From Chamaelirium japonicum (taxonomy: Eukaryota > Streptophyta > Magnoliopsida > Liliales > Melanthiaceae), in assembly GCA_947650365.1 (NCBI GenBank), contig OX393550.1, forward strand, positions 101,273,472 through 101,337,471: a DNA stretch of 64,000 nucleotides, given 5' to 3'. Below, in pieces: positions 1 through 13,691 of the stretch. Both the position numbers and the translations under genes were made by a program. How positions within the stretch are numbered: position 1 is the stretch's first letter; every line of letters starts with the position of its first letter. Under the pieces are notes generated by a model. That model saw nothing but the letters and a program-made list of their open reading frames with translations. It ran no database searches and was not told where the DNA came from.

Positions 1-279
1 GTTTCTATGGTTGCCGGAGCCGCGAGGTCACACCCCTGCACCACCAGTCAGGAAGCCGACAAATGGGTCCGAAGGGTGTGCGGCCAGCGGTTCCTTGCCG
101 GCCACCGGAAAGCGATGAGCGAACAGCACCCGTGGAGGTTGGGATGGATGGTCGCCGCCGGAGGCCCTACACCGTAGCTGCGAACCCCACGTGTTGTTTA
201 AGACTGCGACTGCGTGGGGTCCCCAAATATTCAAGACATAGGGGACTGGTGGGGAGGAGGGCCCACTTCCTCTCTAGCT
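1..279. other. No gene recognised; left edge
   Basis: GC-moderate sequence with no recognisable protein. Open frames on both strands (for example 63-419 on plus) have no family motifs and run across the start of the TRIM at 280, so I do not call them genes. Confidence 0.4.
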
Positions 280-590
280 TGTTGGAGTTTAGTCCCACCT
301 CGACTAGAGGGCTGGCCAGTGTTGTATACTCTCTGGAGACTTTCCTCTTACGTTCTGGGTTTTGGAGTGTGAGGGTATCTAATATGGTATCAGAGCAGGT
401 TTGGTTTATGCCCCGTTAAGTCGAGTTGGAGCCTACTCATGTGACAAGGACCGGACGAAACCGGCATGCACTTGAGGTGGAGTATTGGAGGTTAGTCCCA
501 CATCGACTAGAGGGTTGGGCAGTATACGTTGTCTTCATATATCCTTTATGGATGTCCGCTTATGACCCGGGTTTTAATGTGAGAGTATCG
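280..590 (+). mobile_element. Very small TRIM-type LTR retrotransposon
   Basis: Two related terminal repeats of about 100-108 bp lie in direct orientation: about 280-382 and about 483-590. Both begin T-N-TTGGAG, then TTAGTCCCAC-TCGACTAGAGGG, and end GTGAG-GTATC. Three bases after the first repeat is a perfect primer-binding site for initiator tRNA-Met (TGGTATCAGAGC, 385-396), and a purine-rich tract (GAGGTGGA, about 474-481) precedes the second. There is no coding capacity, which fits a terminal-repeat retrotransposon in miniature. The repeats are clearly diverged and I could not define a target-site duplication, so this is an old copy with edges good to a few bases. Confidence 0.75.
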
Positions 591-1260
591 ATTGGAGGAA
601 ATCCGAACACGTCTTGGGGGGTTGGTGCTAGGAGGGGTGGCAATGGGTCGTGTCGGGTCGGGTTCGTGTCGTGTCTAGTTTCGGGTGTTGTCCAAAACCC
701 CTAGATTCGGACTCGACCCGTGCCGTACCCGACCCGCTTATAAACGGGTAGACCTGATAAGACCCGTTAAACCCGTTTACCACATGGGTCTATTCAGTTG
801 ACCCGATCCGACTCAATCCGACTTGACCCGATATGACCCGCTGATACTACATACTACAATATCAATGGAGGAAATACGAACACGTCTTGGGGGGTTGGTA
901 CTAGGAGGGGTGGCAATGGGTCGGGTTCGTGTCGTGTCTAGTTTCGGATCTTGTCCAAAACCCCTAGATTCGGGCCCGACCCGTTTAACTAATTGTGTCT
1001 AGACCCTAAATCCGTACCCCACCCGCTTATAAACGGCTAGACCTGATAGGACCCGTTAAACCCATTTACCACATGGGTCTATTCAGTTGACCCGATCTGA
1101 CCCAATCCGACTTGACCCAACAGGATCCGCTGGTACTACATAGTACAATATCTGATTTTGGGTAGACCGGACCCGACCGGACCCGACCCGACCCGACCCG
1201 TTGAATTTTAAACGGGTCTTCCCGGATCTACCGTGTCCAGACCCTAAACCCGGACCCGAT
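586..1260. repeat. GGGTC/GACCC-rich repeat in two direct copies
   Basis: A block beginning near 586 (GGAGGAAATCCGAACACG) recurs near 862. Both copies contain AGGAGGGGTGGCAATGGGTC followed by degenerate GGGTCGGGT/GACCCGACCC sequence and a shared CACATGGGTCTATTCAGTTG segment. The spacing is about 275 bp, so this is a direct duplication. The GGGGTGGCAAT motif matches the terminal repeat of the hAT-type MITE at 6284-6751, so these are probably one-ended relatives of that family. No coding signal. Confidence 0.65.
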
Positions 1261-3149
<1,889 letters not shown>

Positions 3150-3216
3150 CATGGGTTACGTACAAACGATGGTGGGAGCTGGGAGGACAAAGACATTCGA
3201 TCTGTCCTTGGACCAG

Positions 3217-3270
3217 CAGGTTATTTGAACATACAAGGGGACATACTGACGGACATAATGCCGAAGCAAT
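3217..3270. repeat. One-ended relative of the TA-flanked MITE near NCED
   Basis: The sequence TTATTTGAACATACAAGGGG followed by GACATACTG matches the terminal region of the MITE at 17846-17992 (TTTGAACATACA...GGGACA...GGACATAC). Only this end is evident, so it is probably a broken copy. Confidence 0.5.
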
Positions 3271-3536
3271 GACAGAAATCTCTCTCGGTCCCATGCATGC
3301 TCTCTCTCTCTCTCTCCCTCACACGTGCATGCATGCACGGATGCACCGCACCCTCCTTCAACGTCAGGTGCATATGGTCGTCACATGGGTTCCACGTGAG
3401 GCAATGGGCCACAGATTAGAGATCCTTCTCTTTCCCTCCTAACCAATTGCATGTCAAGTAACGGGGTGTCACCTTTCTTAAAGAACGGCGTTTTCTCATT
3501 CAATGTGACCACTGAGTTTTTATTTTATATGGGAGG

Positions 3537-4045
3537 GATGCAATCTAACCAGACAAAAAGGTTTACATACCCCATCACAGCTGTCTGTTGCCTGTCTATC
3601 GGGGCTGAGTGTGATTCACCAATCGGGAATGGATGCAACGGATCAAAAATGATTGGGTATGTAAAGAGTCTGTAAAGCTTTTTGTCAGATTGAATAGCAT
3701 ACAAAAGGCTTACGAGCTCTTTACACACTTGACCGCAAGCAGCAGTCTCTTGCATGCTGATCAGGGTCGATCGAATGAGATTCACCAATCGAGTCTGGAT
3801 GCAACGGACGAAAGTGATAGGATATGTAAAGAGTTTGTAAAGCCTTTTGTCTGGTTGAATAGTATTGCTCTTTATATACAATTATTATTCGAGAAGTGCG
3901 ATTCAACCAGACAAAAAAAATTATAAACTCTTTAATTACAGACCCGATCATAGTTTGCCGATTATTGGAGTTGAGTGCAATTCACCATAGGATCTGTTTC
4001 GAACGAACGACTGTGATTAGGTCTATAAGAGTGTATAATAGAGTT
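3537..4045. mobile_element. Cluster of three related foldback MITE-like units
   Basis: The motif ATTCAACCAGACAAAA (or its complement TTTTGTCTGGTTGAAT) appears at about 3541, 3690, 3855 and 3900. It is followed by A-rich/CTTTACA-type sequence and an inner GTGATTCACCAATCG...GATGCAACGGA core at about 3611, 3779 and 3970. Arms at about 3541-3580 and 3651-3700 are inverted with respect to each other, as are about 3708-3735 and 3815-3860. This reads as units of about 165 bp that inserted side by side or duplicated head to tail. No coding capacity; boundaries approximate. Confidence 0.6.
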
Positions 4046-6275
4046 CATGTCTCAAGTTTCCATGACCATCAACATCCATCCATGTCAAAACCTCTATCGA
4101 CAATCTCTCGACACTTAATTTGGAGCCACACTGAAAATAATTGTGCCCACAATCTTGCAGATGTAGCCATCGCCGATTTTTGGGGGCTTCACTTGTTTTC
4201 ATCTATCAATCTATTCCTTGATGTATCATGGCTAATTGTGAAGATGATTTGTGCATGAAATCAAGTCATGAGTCCTATTACGAAGACGAAAGACGATATC
4301 CACATCACGGCCCACATATAATAAATGTGAAAATGATTGTAAAAAGAGGATATCAAAAATCTTCAACAAACCAACTCCTCTTTAGCTAAAAACATCTTTC
4401 TACTTTTTTCCTTCCGAATCTAGTGGCCGGCTCAAACCGATCTTCTCTATTACCCTCTCGATTTCTTCGAATCCGGTGGGCCCAGCCCTCCAAAGTATTT
4501 TAAAACAACTTTTGAGTCGATCTCATACTATTTGTTTGGGACAAAATAGAAATTCCATAAATGTTGAACTAAAGCAGAGGGGTAGATCAGTCATTTTGAA
4601 TTGTTCTAAACCGGTTTTCTATTTTTTTCCCTCCTCTAAATTTGGGTGGATGAACAATGGATTTGGAGGGCTTCTCTCAAATTTTGAGATCGGTTAATTG
4701 GAGAATTTTTTCAACCGGGTCTCTATATTTGGAGTTAGAGAGACTAGTTGGAGATGTGCTTTTTTTTTTTTGGTAGGAACCATGCATGGGGGTTCTATTC
4801 ATGGCAACCCTGCCCAATCAATAGAAGAATCATTACAATTATTAATCTTCTCTAAATCTGCATAGAAAGCTGTTAAAATACAATCAGTTATAACAGACCG
4901 AGGAAGAGAAAAAGGTCCTAATTTAGGGGAGCCTTGAAGGGTTGTTCTCTTGATGCATGAAGTACTTAAACTGTGTAATCAAGCACATCTCCCTACTCTC
5001 AAACTGGCCTTCTAGATTTTGTGGCCACCTGTTTTATTGGCAAATTCTTCGTTAGGTTTTCGGCCTAGCCACCACGTTGCATGATTCCTTTCAGAAAGTT
5101 CTCGTCAACCTTTTGTCGAGCCCTCTTAATTAGAGTTAGTTCTCCATTGTCGATCGTATCTTAATTAGTGGCCGGCAAAAGACTAGGACTATGATGATGA
5201 TGGAGATTTTGAACAAGGTTTGAGATATTGATTTCGTGTCTTGTTTCGGTACTGACCGAAACTGAAATTTTGATCAAAATTTTAGAATTTGATCAAAATG
5301 TGATTTTTTTTGAAATCGTTAAAAAAGGACCGAATTTGCGGATTTATTTTTAAAATTTATAGTTGTGTTGTGCCTACATATTTACTTGAATAGTTTGAAG
5401 AAAACATACACCAAACATATAGTAAGGTTGCATGGATCATGATAACCCATGTGGGATACTAGTAAACTGACAAAAAAAAAAAACTTGATAATCATCATAT
5501 ATTGACATAAATTTGATAAACTTGAAATCCGTCCGAAAGATACTCTTGGTTTTTGAGCCCACGTGATTTCGGAGAGAATCTTACCGAAAGAGCTAACAAC
5601 GTTTCATTTAGAGGGTCCCACAACATTTGGCTAAAATTTCATCGAAATCTCGTTGAAATCTTATCTTTAATTTCGACCAAAATTTTACCGGTTTAATTTG
5701 AAAACCACCGAAATACCCCGAAGTTATCCAAAATAGACTTTTTGGGTTACACATGGGTGTTTCGTTCGGTAGCGGGCGAAACCGAAGTTTTGGCACATTT
5801 CGATTGAAATCTTAATCCATAATTTTGAAGACTAGAAGTTTATATAAATATGGAAAAAATAAAATGGTTGCACTTATACATTTTATCTATGAATATGTAG
5901 GCATATATGTACAAATTGTTGTTAAAAGAATGTGCACAACTAATTTGGCTTCATTATATAAAGGTCAAAGTATTTTAGTCTATTTTCTAATATTCAAAGT
6001 TGATGAAAAAAATCAGAGCAAGAAAAAGAGCTAAGATGTGGTTACTTGTTGTTATGGAAAAGTTTATAAATAAGCAAAAGCTTTATTAATTAGTAAAAAC
6101 TTATAAATAATCTGTTAATTATTCGTAAAATTAGTTTTTTTTTCATGGCGCATGATCGACCGATCGGTGGACTACTGTAGTCGCCACACCAGCGGAAAAG
6201 CCTCCACACCTGAATGTGATAGTCGCTACACTGAGCAGGAGCACACCACACAAAGCGGAAGAGGTAGTCGCAAGA
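4046..6275. other. Gene-free stretch; possible retroposon tail and AT-rich repeats
   Basis: No gene seen. A poly(T) run at about 4760-4771 followed by unique-looking sequence could be the 3' tail of a minus-strand retroposon, but no target duplication was found. From about 5215 to 5820, repeated GAAACCGAA/TTTCGGT and GATCAAAATTTT motifs suggest an old MITE-like or degenerate repeat. From 5825 to 6150 it is AT-rich with nothing recognisable. Confidence 0.35.
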
Positions 6276-6283
6276 CTCGCAAC

Positions 6284-6751
6284 TAGGGGTGGCAATCCTT
6301 GACCCGACCCGCCAACACGACCCGAAGTTAGCGGGTTTGGGTTTGGCCTAAACGGGTTCGGGTCATAAATGGGTCGACCCGATTGACCCGTTTATTTAAT
6401 GGGTCGGGTTCGGGTTTGTACTTATAACCCGATCGACCCGACTTGACCCGTTTACCAAATGGGTCGTGTCAACCCAACCCGACCCGACCCGAGCCAACCC
6501 GAACCAACCCGGCCCAATCCGACTTGTCTTGACCCAACCCAGCAAGTTTACATGGGTTCTGTTGATCCAACCCGAGCCACCCGACCCGACCCGTTTAAAC
6601 CGTTGTTTAAACGGGTCGGGTCGGGTCAACCCATTTATTAGGCGGGTCGGGTTTGGGTTTAAGTTTTTGACCCGTTTATTGAACAGATCGGGTGTTTTAC
6701 CCTTATACCTATGTCTCAACCCGACCCGAACCCGACCCATTGCCACCCCTA
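6284..6751. mobile_element. hAT-type MITE with GGGTC-rich interior and 8-bp TSD
   Basis: The element starts TAGGGGTGGCAAT and ends with its exact complement ATTGCCACCCCTA. It is flanked by identical 8-bp direct repeats CTCGCAAC at 6276-6283 and 6752-6759. An 8-bp target duplication and a TA-G-G terminal pattern fit the hAT superfamily. The 468-bp interior is made almost entirely of degenerate GACCCGACCC / GGGTCGGGT motifs on both sides of a centre, so the whole element can fold back. Open frames inside (rich in Pro, Thr, Asp, Gly) are low-complexity artefacts. It cannot encode a transposase. Confidence 0.88.
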
Positions 6752-6775
6752 CTCGCAACACCAAGCGAAAATACC

Positions 6776-6850
6776 CATAGCAGGATTCGAACCTGCGACC
6801 GCTCTCGCGATAGCCGTCTAGAGAGTTTGGGCTGGGTGTGGGCTGTCTAA
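6776..6850 (-). other. tRNA-like T-arm / B-box (possible SINE or tRNA relic)
   Basis: Read on the minus strand, 6782-6800 gives GCAGG-TTCGAAT-CCTGC, a perfect 5-bp T-stem with a canonical T-loop, matching the RNA polymerase III B-box. ACCCA and TGGGT, about 70 bases apart, could form an acceptor stem. I could not fold a convincing D-arm or anticodon arm, so I call this only a tRNA-like relic or SINE head. Confidence 0.3.
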
Positions 6851-6859
6851 ACGGTGATT

Positions 6860-8576
6860 GATTGCGTATCCTTGGACGCACTCGGAGGGGTCCCCTCACC
6901 GGCCGGCATCCCCTCCGCCAGTGGTGGTGGCCGGGTGGGGATGCGAGGTGGACGTCAGCAGGCGGTTGTGCCCACAGTCTCTGTCACCACAAGTTGATGA
7001 TCAGACGGAAGTGAGCTCGGGAAACGGACGACTCCCGCGCAAAGTTCATATTCGTCGCGTTTCACTAGGTGGCCGGAGGATATCCGTCTGTCCGGCGATC
7101 GAAAGGGCAATGCACAGATACGAACACAGTCTGATAGCTACACCACTGATCACTGTCTCTTTCTTCTACTATTTTTCTTGCAAAAGAAACAAAAAAAGAA
7201 AATCTGCTCCGACGCCTCTCCGATGATCTTATCCGCAAGTCGTCGATGAAAAACCTTTTTCTTCCAGATTTATAATATTGTCACTTGGTTGGTCACCACG
7301 GTTTAAAGGACAGGTGAAAGGAAATATCGAATCACAGCGTCCGTTGCACCCACCGAACCCCGAATGGCGAATCGCAGTAGGTCTTGATCGACCTAGCATG
7401 CAAAAGAACAGCTGCGGTTTTTGCCCGTCTCTTAAGCCGAGGTTATAAACCCTTTGTCTTGTACCTCATTTTCCTCTTGGTAAATAGTGTTTTCTTCCTA
7501 ACTTTTCATGATAGAGTCTTCCTCCAAAAGATCTTTCTCCCTTGCTAGCATTTGCATCCTTTTCCTAGCTAAAGTTTAGTCCCACAATGTTAATGGGGCA
7601 GAATTTTAGAACAGTATATATCTGTCATATTCATTGTTGGATGGGAATGAACAAGTGGAGGTGGTGTGATGCACATGGGTGTACATTTTTTTTTGAAAAG
7701 GACAAACATGCCCTGGTTAGAGCGATGACTAAAATCCCATTGTGCAAAACTAATCACAGTTCGAAGCCTGCCAATTACAGGAGCAGAAGGTATTTTTTTT
7801 TTCCTTGCCAAAGATCGAGCTTTGTTTCTGCCCACAATTGCACCATTTTATTTATACGCCACGCTACGTAAGACAAGCTCGGTATTTGATCCTGCGACCT
7901 CCCGAAAGGGACATGCATGGTGGGTGGGGTTAACTACTAGGATACAATCGTAGTTGTCACATGGGCCTACATACGATGTGGTGTATCACACTCCCAGTTT
8001 CCAACCATTGGGTCAAACGTACAGTTACTAGTCGGTTGGCCCAAAATGTACCTCTACCACGCCTTCGGCTAAGCGGATTGGGGCCTAATGTCTAGATAAA
8101 CAATCCATTCCTCTCTCATTTCACGTACTCCTACAAATTTCAGAAATTTACCTCTCAAATTCGCAATTCCGATATGCGGAGAGTCTGGAATTAAGTGTGG
8201 GCATCAAACATAAACATTCTGATAGCGGAGAATAGTGTGAACTTCTATGCAATACAATGCACACCGGTTATATTGTATCATGGGACAATTTCGTCAATTT
8301 CAGAGTCATCAATTGTCTTCAAGAAAGCGAACATTGTTCACTGGTCAGATGATGATTATGTACGTTTTCTGGCACCCACAATAATGATATGATAATTGTC
8401 TGTATATTACTTAAGCAAAATTATGCTTAATTGATGTAAAGAGATTAATCCAAAACTAAGAATTAAGTTGCTTGTTATTTCTACTATCCTTAGGCCCACC
8501 AATCTTGGATGATTAGGATTCATCTGGCGGCAAGATTGTTGGGCAAGTTTGCATTGGCTTTCATTGAATTGTGTTC
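6860..8576. other. Gene-free stretch
   Basis: No convincing gene. About 7320-7420 carries the 'gaatcacagcgtccgttgca' type motif shared with the foldback cluster at 3537-4045. About 7870-7930 has another B-box-like block on minus. The frames at 6858-7226 and 7587-7871 show no family motif. Confidence 0.35.
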
Positions 8577-8579
8577 TTA

Positions 8580-8939
8580 GGGTCTGTTCTTTTGCGTAGA
8601 AAATAACAGCAGAAACGGATTAATGAGCAGAAATTGGATTTTCGTCCAAATTTTTGGTGTTTTTTTGCTGATCAAATCGTGAAAAGAGGATTTCCGGGTG
8701 AATGTATTTTCACGACCAGGAAGGAAATTATTTCCCTCCTAAACCTGCAGAAATTCTTTCCCTTCATTTCTCTGCTAAAAAAAAAAAACAGATTTTCACT
8801 GTGTTTGATTTCTTCCTTTTATTTCCATACTAAAAGAACAAAGGAAATTAAACGGCATGGAAAGAATTTCTTCAGAAATAAATTTCTACAGAAATTATTT
8901 TCTTTATTTTATTTCCTAAGAAACTAAAAGAACAAACCC
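8580..8939. mobile_element. Tourist-like (PIF/Harbinger) MITE
   Basis: Terminal inverted repeats GGGTCTGTTCTTTT (left) and AAAAGAACAAACCC (right) bound a 360-bp AT-rich element with no coding capacity. The flanking trinucleotides are TTA (8577-8579) and TTG (8940-8942), one base off the TTA/TAA duplication expected for PIF/Harbinger. The terminal sequence resembles Tourist families. The inner part also folds back (GAAAATAA... / ...TTATTTTC). Confidence 0.7.
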
Positions 8940-8969
8940 TTGATGAAAAAGTTGGACTCTTTCCTTAAG

Positions 8970-9893
8970 AAAAGGACTAATGTATGTTAGGTCCATAGAA
9001 ACAATTCTAATTAGGGATAGGTATAACTAATATTTAGCTTCAATATTAGGTCCCTCTAAATGGTGAACGACTAATTTAACCATTCCATTACACTTTGTCC
9101 GAACTAGTTGCGGGTAACCGTTTTCACATTGTGAACTCTGATGTGAAATTCAAAACTATAGCAAAACACTACAACAAAAGTACTGTAGCAATTGACACTC
9201 CTTTCCATGTAAATGCTAATTTTTTAAGGAAAATACTGTAACAAAACCAATTGTCACTCTTTTGCTCATAAATGTTACTTTTCATCAAAAAAACATTGTA
9301 GCATTGAGGCGCAAAAGAGTAACAATTGCACCTAAATGTTACTCTTTTATGCTACTATAACAAAGTACTGTAGTAATTGTTTTTCTTGCAAATTAGTACT
9401 GTAGCAATTGTTACTTTTTTCCATAAATGTTATTCTTTTGTGCTCTTGTAACAAAGTATTGTAGCAATTGTTACTCTAACAAAGTACTATAGCAATTGTT
9501 ACTCTTGCAAAGATTGCAGCAATTGTTACTCGTTGAACTTAAATTAATGTTACTCTTTTCTGCTACAGTACTTTTGCTGCAATGTTTTCCTATCGTATTT
9601 TCGCTACAGTAGCTGGAAGGAATAACTTTTGATTTGTGTGTCTATAGTGACAATTGCTATAGTACTTTTAATACATTGGTTTGAATTTCGCACAAGAGTT
9701 TCATAATATGAAACCGGTTGCCCACGACTAGTTCAGCTAAAGGGTAAATGTGTCAAAAATTTTGACTAGGGATCTACACTAAAACATATATTTTTCATAG
9801 GGACTTGATGTAAAATGAAAAAATTAAGATCATATCTTTGTTCTCAGAATGATCTCTCCAAAAGAGCTTATGGCTAAGTCCCCCCAAAAAATT
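8970..9893. mobile_element. Non-coding foldback element, family with TGCTACAGTA repeats (copy A)
   Basis: The left end (TTAGGTCCATAGAAACAATTC region, near 8982) corresponds in inverted form to the right end of the related copy near 15410-15445. Inner inverted arms are clear: GAACTAGTTG at about 9102 against its complement near 9727, continuing through GGTAACCGTTTTCAC / GTGAAACCGGTTGCC-type sequence. Between them lie many degenerate copies of GTAACAATTGCTACAGTACTTT in both orientations. No open frame. The superfamily cannot be assigned because the target duplication is unclear. Confidence 0.55.
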
Positions 9894-10077
9894 AGAAAAT
9901 TTGGACACAGGGAGAGAATGAGACTAATAGATGGTTAAACTGGAGAGAAAGAGAAAATGTTAAACTAGAGAGAAAAAGAGAGGGAGAGAGAGAGAGATAG
10001 AGAGAGAGCCCACACTCTTTCATTTGTGGTTCTCATGAAAGGTGTAATAAGTAATATGTTAGGTCATTGGAAATAGT

Positions 10078-10081
<4 letters not shown>

Positions 10082-10154
<73 letters not shown>
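10082..10154. repeat. (GA)n microsatellite
   Basis: A perfect GA dinucleotide run of about 73 bp inside the left part of copy B; copy A lacks it at the corresponding place. Confidence 0.95.
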
Positions 10155-10159
<5 letters not shown>

Positions 10160-11029
10160 CACGCTTTAAATGTAAATAACTAATTTACCCCTATATTAGT
10201 ACTTTACCGTGATACTTTTGCCACTAGAGAATAAAAGAGTAATTTTAGGTATACAAGAGTAACAATTGCTATAATACTTTGCTACAGTAGCATAAAAGAG
10301 TAAATATTTAGGTGCAGAAGTGTAACAATTGCCACAGTAGTAGATAAGAGAACATTTAAGTTCAAAAAAGTAGCAATTGCTATAGTAGCATAAAAGAGTA
10401 ACATTTAGGTGCAAAAGAGTAACAATTGCTACATTACTTTCGCTACAAAAAAAATAATATTGTCGACGGATATATTTCATCGGTAATAACTAATTATCTT
10501 CGGTATAAATTTATGGCAACAAACACTATTTCTGTTGTCTTCCGTTGGAAAATTAAGATGGCGCCGGAAAAGAAAATAACAACGGGTCAGAATTTCCATC
10601 AGTAATAAATATTAATACTGACAGAATATTACGAACATATGATTTTAATATTTGTATGTACCTAATTTAAGAAGAAAAATTATCGATAAATATATCAAAA
10701 AATAATCAAATACATTAAAGAATGAGATGTTTATCTCTCGATAAAATGCATCAAGTGGTAATGAATTGGACCATCGAGTTTGGCCTCTTTTGTCAAGTAA
10801 ACGGTCAAATACATAATGGCATTAAAGAAAGAAGGAAGAAATATCATCTTTAGCTTGCACAATGCATGTGATTGCAATATCTCTTTATATCTGATCAAGT
10901 TACTCCACTCTAAGTACCTTCAAGCACAACTGCTTGAAAAACATGCTGAGCTCAATAAACGGACCCGACACCTGTTCGGCTAAATTCTCGCGTATATTAA
11001 GGGATAATAATCGCTGTATAAGAACATGA

Positions 11030-12295
11030 GAATCATAGCTCTTTAATTCAGATCGTTATCGGATCGTATCCGATAATTCGTATTCGGATGGTTTTTCGTC
11101 TTTTGGACTTGCAAGCAAGTATTTAGTAGATATTTTAAGATTTTACCCTCTGATTGATAAATTTAGAATATAAGCGTTTGAAAATCATAAGTTTTTGTAT
11201 TTTAGATTTTGAACTTCGTTTGGATTCGATCAAATTGTTATTGGATCACATCCGATAATTCATACTTGTATGGTTTTTCATAAGTCGAACTTACGAGCAA
11301 CTATTTAGTAGATATTTTATGATTTTACCCTCCGATTGTCTAATATAGAGTCTAAGTGTTTGAAAATTATACGTTATCATATTTCAGATTTTGAACTTGG
11401 TTTGGATTCGATTAGATTGTTATCAGATCACATACGATAATTGGTACTTGGATGATTTTTCGTATTTCAGACTTACAAGCAAGTATTTAGTAGATATTTA
11501 AAGATTGTACCCTCCGATTAACTAATTTAGTGTCTAAGCATTTAAAAATCATAAATTTTTGTATTTCAGATTATGGAGTTGGTTTGTATTCGATCGGATC
11601 GTTATCGGATCGTATCTGATAATTCGGACTTTGATAGTTTTTCGTATTTCGAACTTTGCGAGCAAGTATTTAATAGAAATTTTAAGATTTTATCCTATGA
11701 TTGACTAATTTAGAGTCTAGGCATTTGAAAATCATAAGTTTTCATATTTCAGATTTTGAGCTTAGTTTGGATTCAATTGGATTGTTATCGAATCGCATTT
11801 GATAATTCAGACTTGGAAGGTTTTTCGTATTTTCAGACTTGTGAGAAAGTATTTAGTGGATATTTTAAGATTTTACCCTCTGATTGACTAATTTAGAGTT
11901 TAAGTGTTTGAATATCATAAGTTTTTGTCTTTTAGATTATAAGTTGGTTTGGATTCGTTTGGATCGTTATCGGATCGATCACATCCGATAATTCGAACTT
12001 GGATGGTTTTTTATATTTTGGACTTGCGAGTAAGTATTTAGTAGATATTTTAAGATTTATCTTTTGATTGACTAATTTAGAGTTTATGTGTTTGAAAATC
12101 ATAAGTTTTCATATTTCGGATTATGAAGTTGGTTTGGATTCGATTGGATTATTATCGGATCGTATTCGATAATTCGGACTTGGATGGTTTTTTGTATTTC
12201 AGATTTGCGAGCAAGTATTTAGTAGATATTTTAAGATTTTACCTTCCGATTGACTAATTTAGAGTCTAAGCATTTGAAAATCATAAATTATGGTG
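11030..12295. repeat. 182-bp satellite-like tandem array (about 7 copies)
   Basis: The landmark GTTATC/GTTATT occurs at 11055, 11237, 11419, 11601, 11784, 11966 and about 12151, giving a period of 182-183 bp. One longer step is explained by a small insertion (GATCGATC) in the sixth copy. Each unit contains GGATCGTATCCGATAATTCG, GTTTTTCGTATTT, GCAAGTATTTAGTAGATATT and TTGAAAATCATAAG. Divergence between units is moderate. The array is AT-rich, has no open frame, and lies wholly inside the outer CACTA element. Confidence 0.93.
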
Positions 12296-13095
12296 TCTTG
12301 CGGCTAATATTGCAAAATAGTTAAAGACCTATCACTACAAGGAAAAGGTTTATTGCCGACGGATATTTTTATTACCGTCGGTAATAATATTAATATTACC
12401 GACGGTAATAAATATATCCATCGGCAATAAACCTTTAATTTTTTACTAATATTTAAAATATTTATTACCGATAATATTTTTTTATCCATCGGTAATATAT
12501 TATTATCGACGGTCGTTATTATATCCGTCGACAAAAGTGATTATTACAGACAGATTAACAATATGCCATCGCAAATAATATTTTTTGTTATTTTAATAAT
12601 TTTTTTACGTATATATTACCGACAGCCATTTTTTATCCGTTGGTATTGTTTTTATACGGACAGAATATTCGTAGCCGTCGGTATAGTTATTATTATTACC
12701 GACGAAAATATTAATGACCGTCGGTAATAATATTATTACCGACGGAAGCCTTAATTATTTCCGTCGGCAATAATCCTTGCGATTTAAAGCAGTTTCGATC
12801 CCTGGCCTTTGTTGCCTTTGGATCTATTCCGCCCCCCCCTCCCCCCCCCCGCCCCCGCCGATTTCGATCCCCCCCCCCCCCCGGCCCCCTTCGGCGCACC
12901 CCCCCATCGCCCAACCTCCCCTCAGGCGCGCCCCGGCCTCCTTCGGCTCACCCCCCCGACGCCCTCCCTCCCCTCCCCGGTGTTTCAATCCCCCCCTCGG
13001 CGCTCCTCCGGTTCCCCCTCCGGCTACCTCTGGTGAGTCCCCTCCTCCTTCTCCTCTCATCCTCCTTCTCCTCCTCATTTTGTTTCAATTAGTAC

Positions 13096-13691
<596 letters not shown>

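Noticed and set aside
6776-6850. A functional tRNA gene on minus
   Set aside because: Only the T-arm and a partial acceptor pairing are convincing. D and anticodon arms could not be folded.
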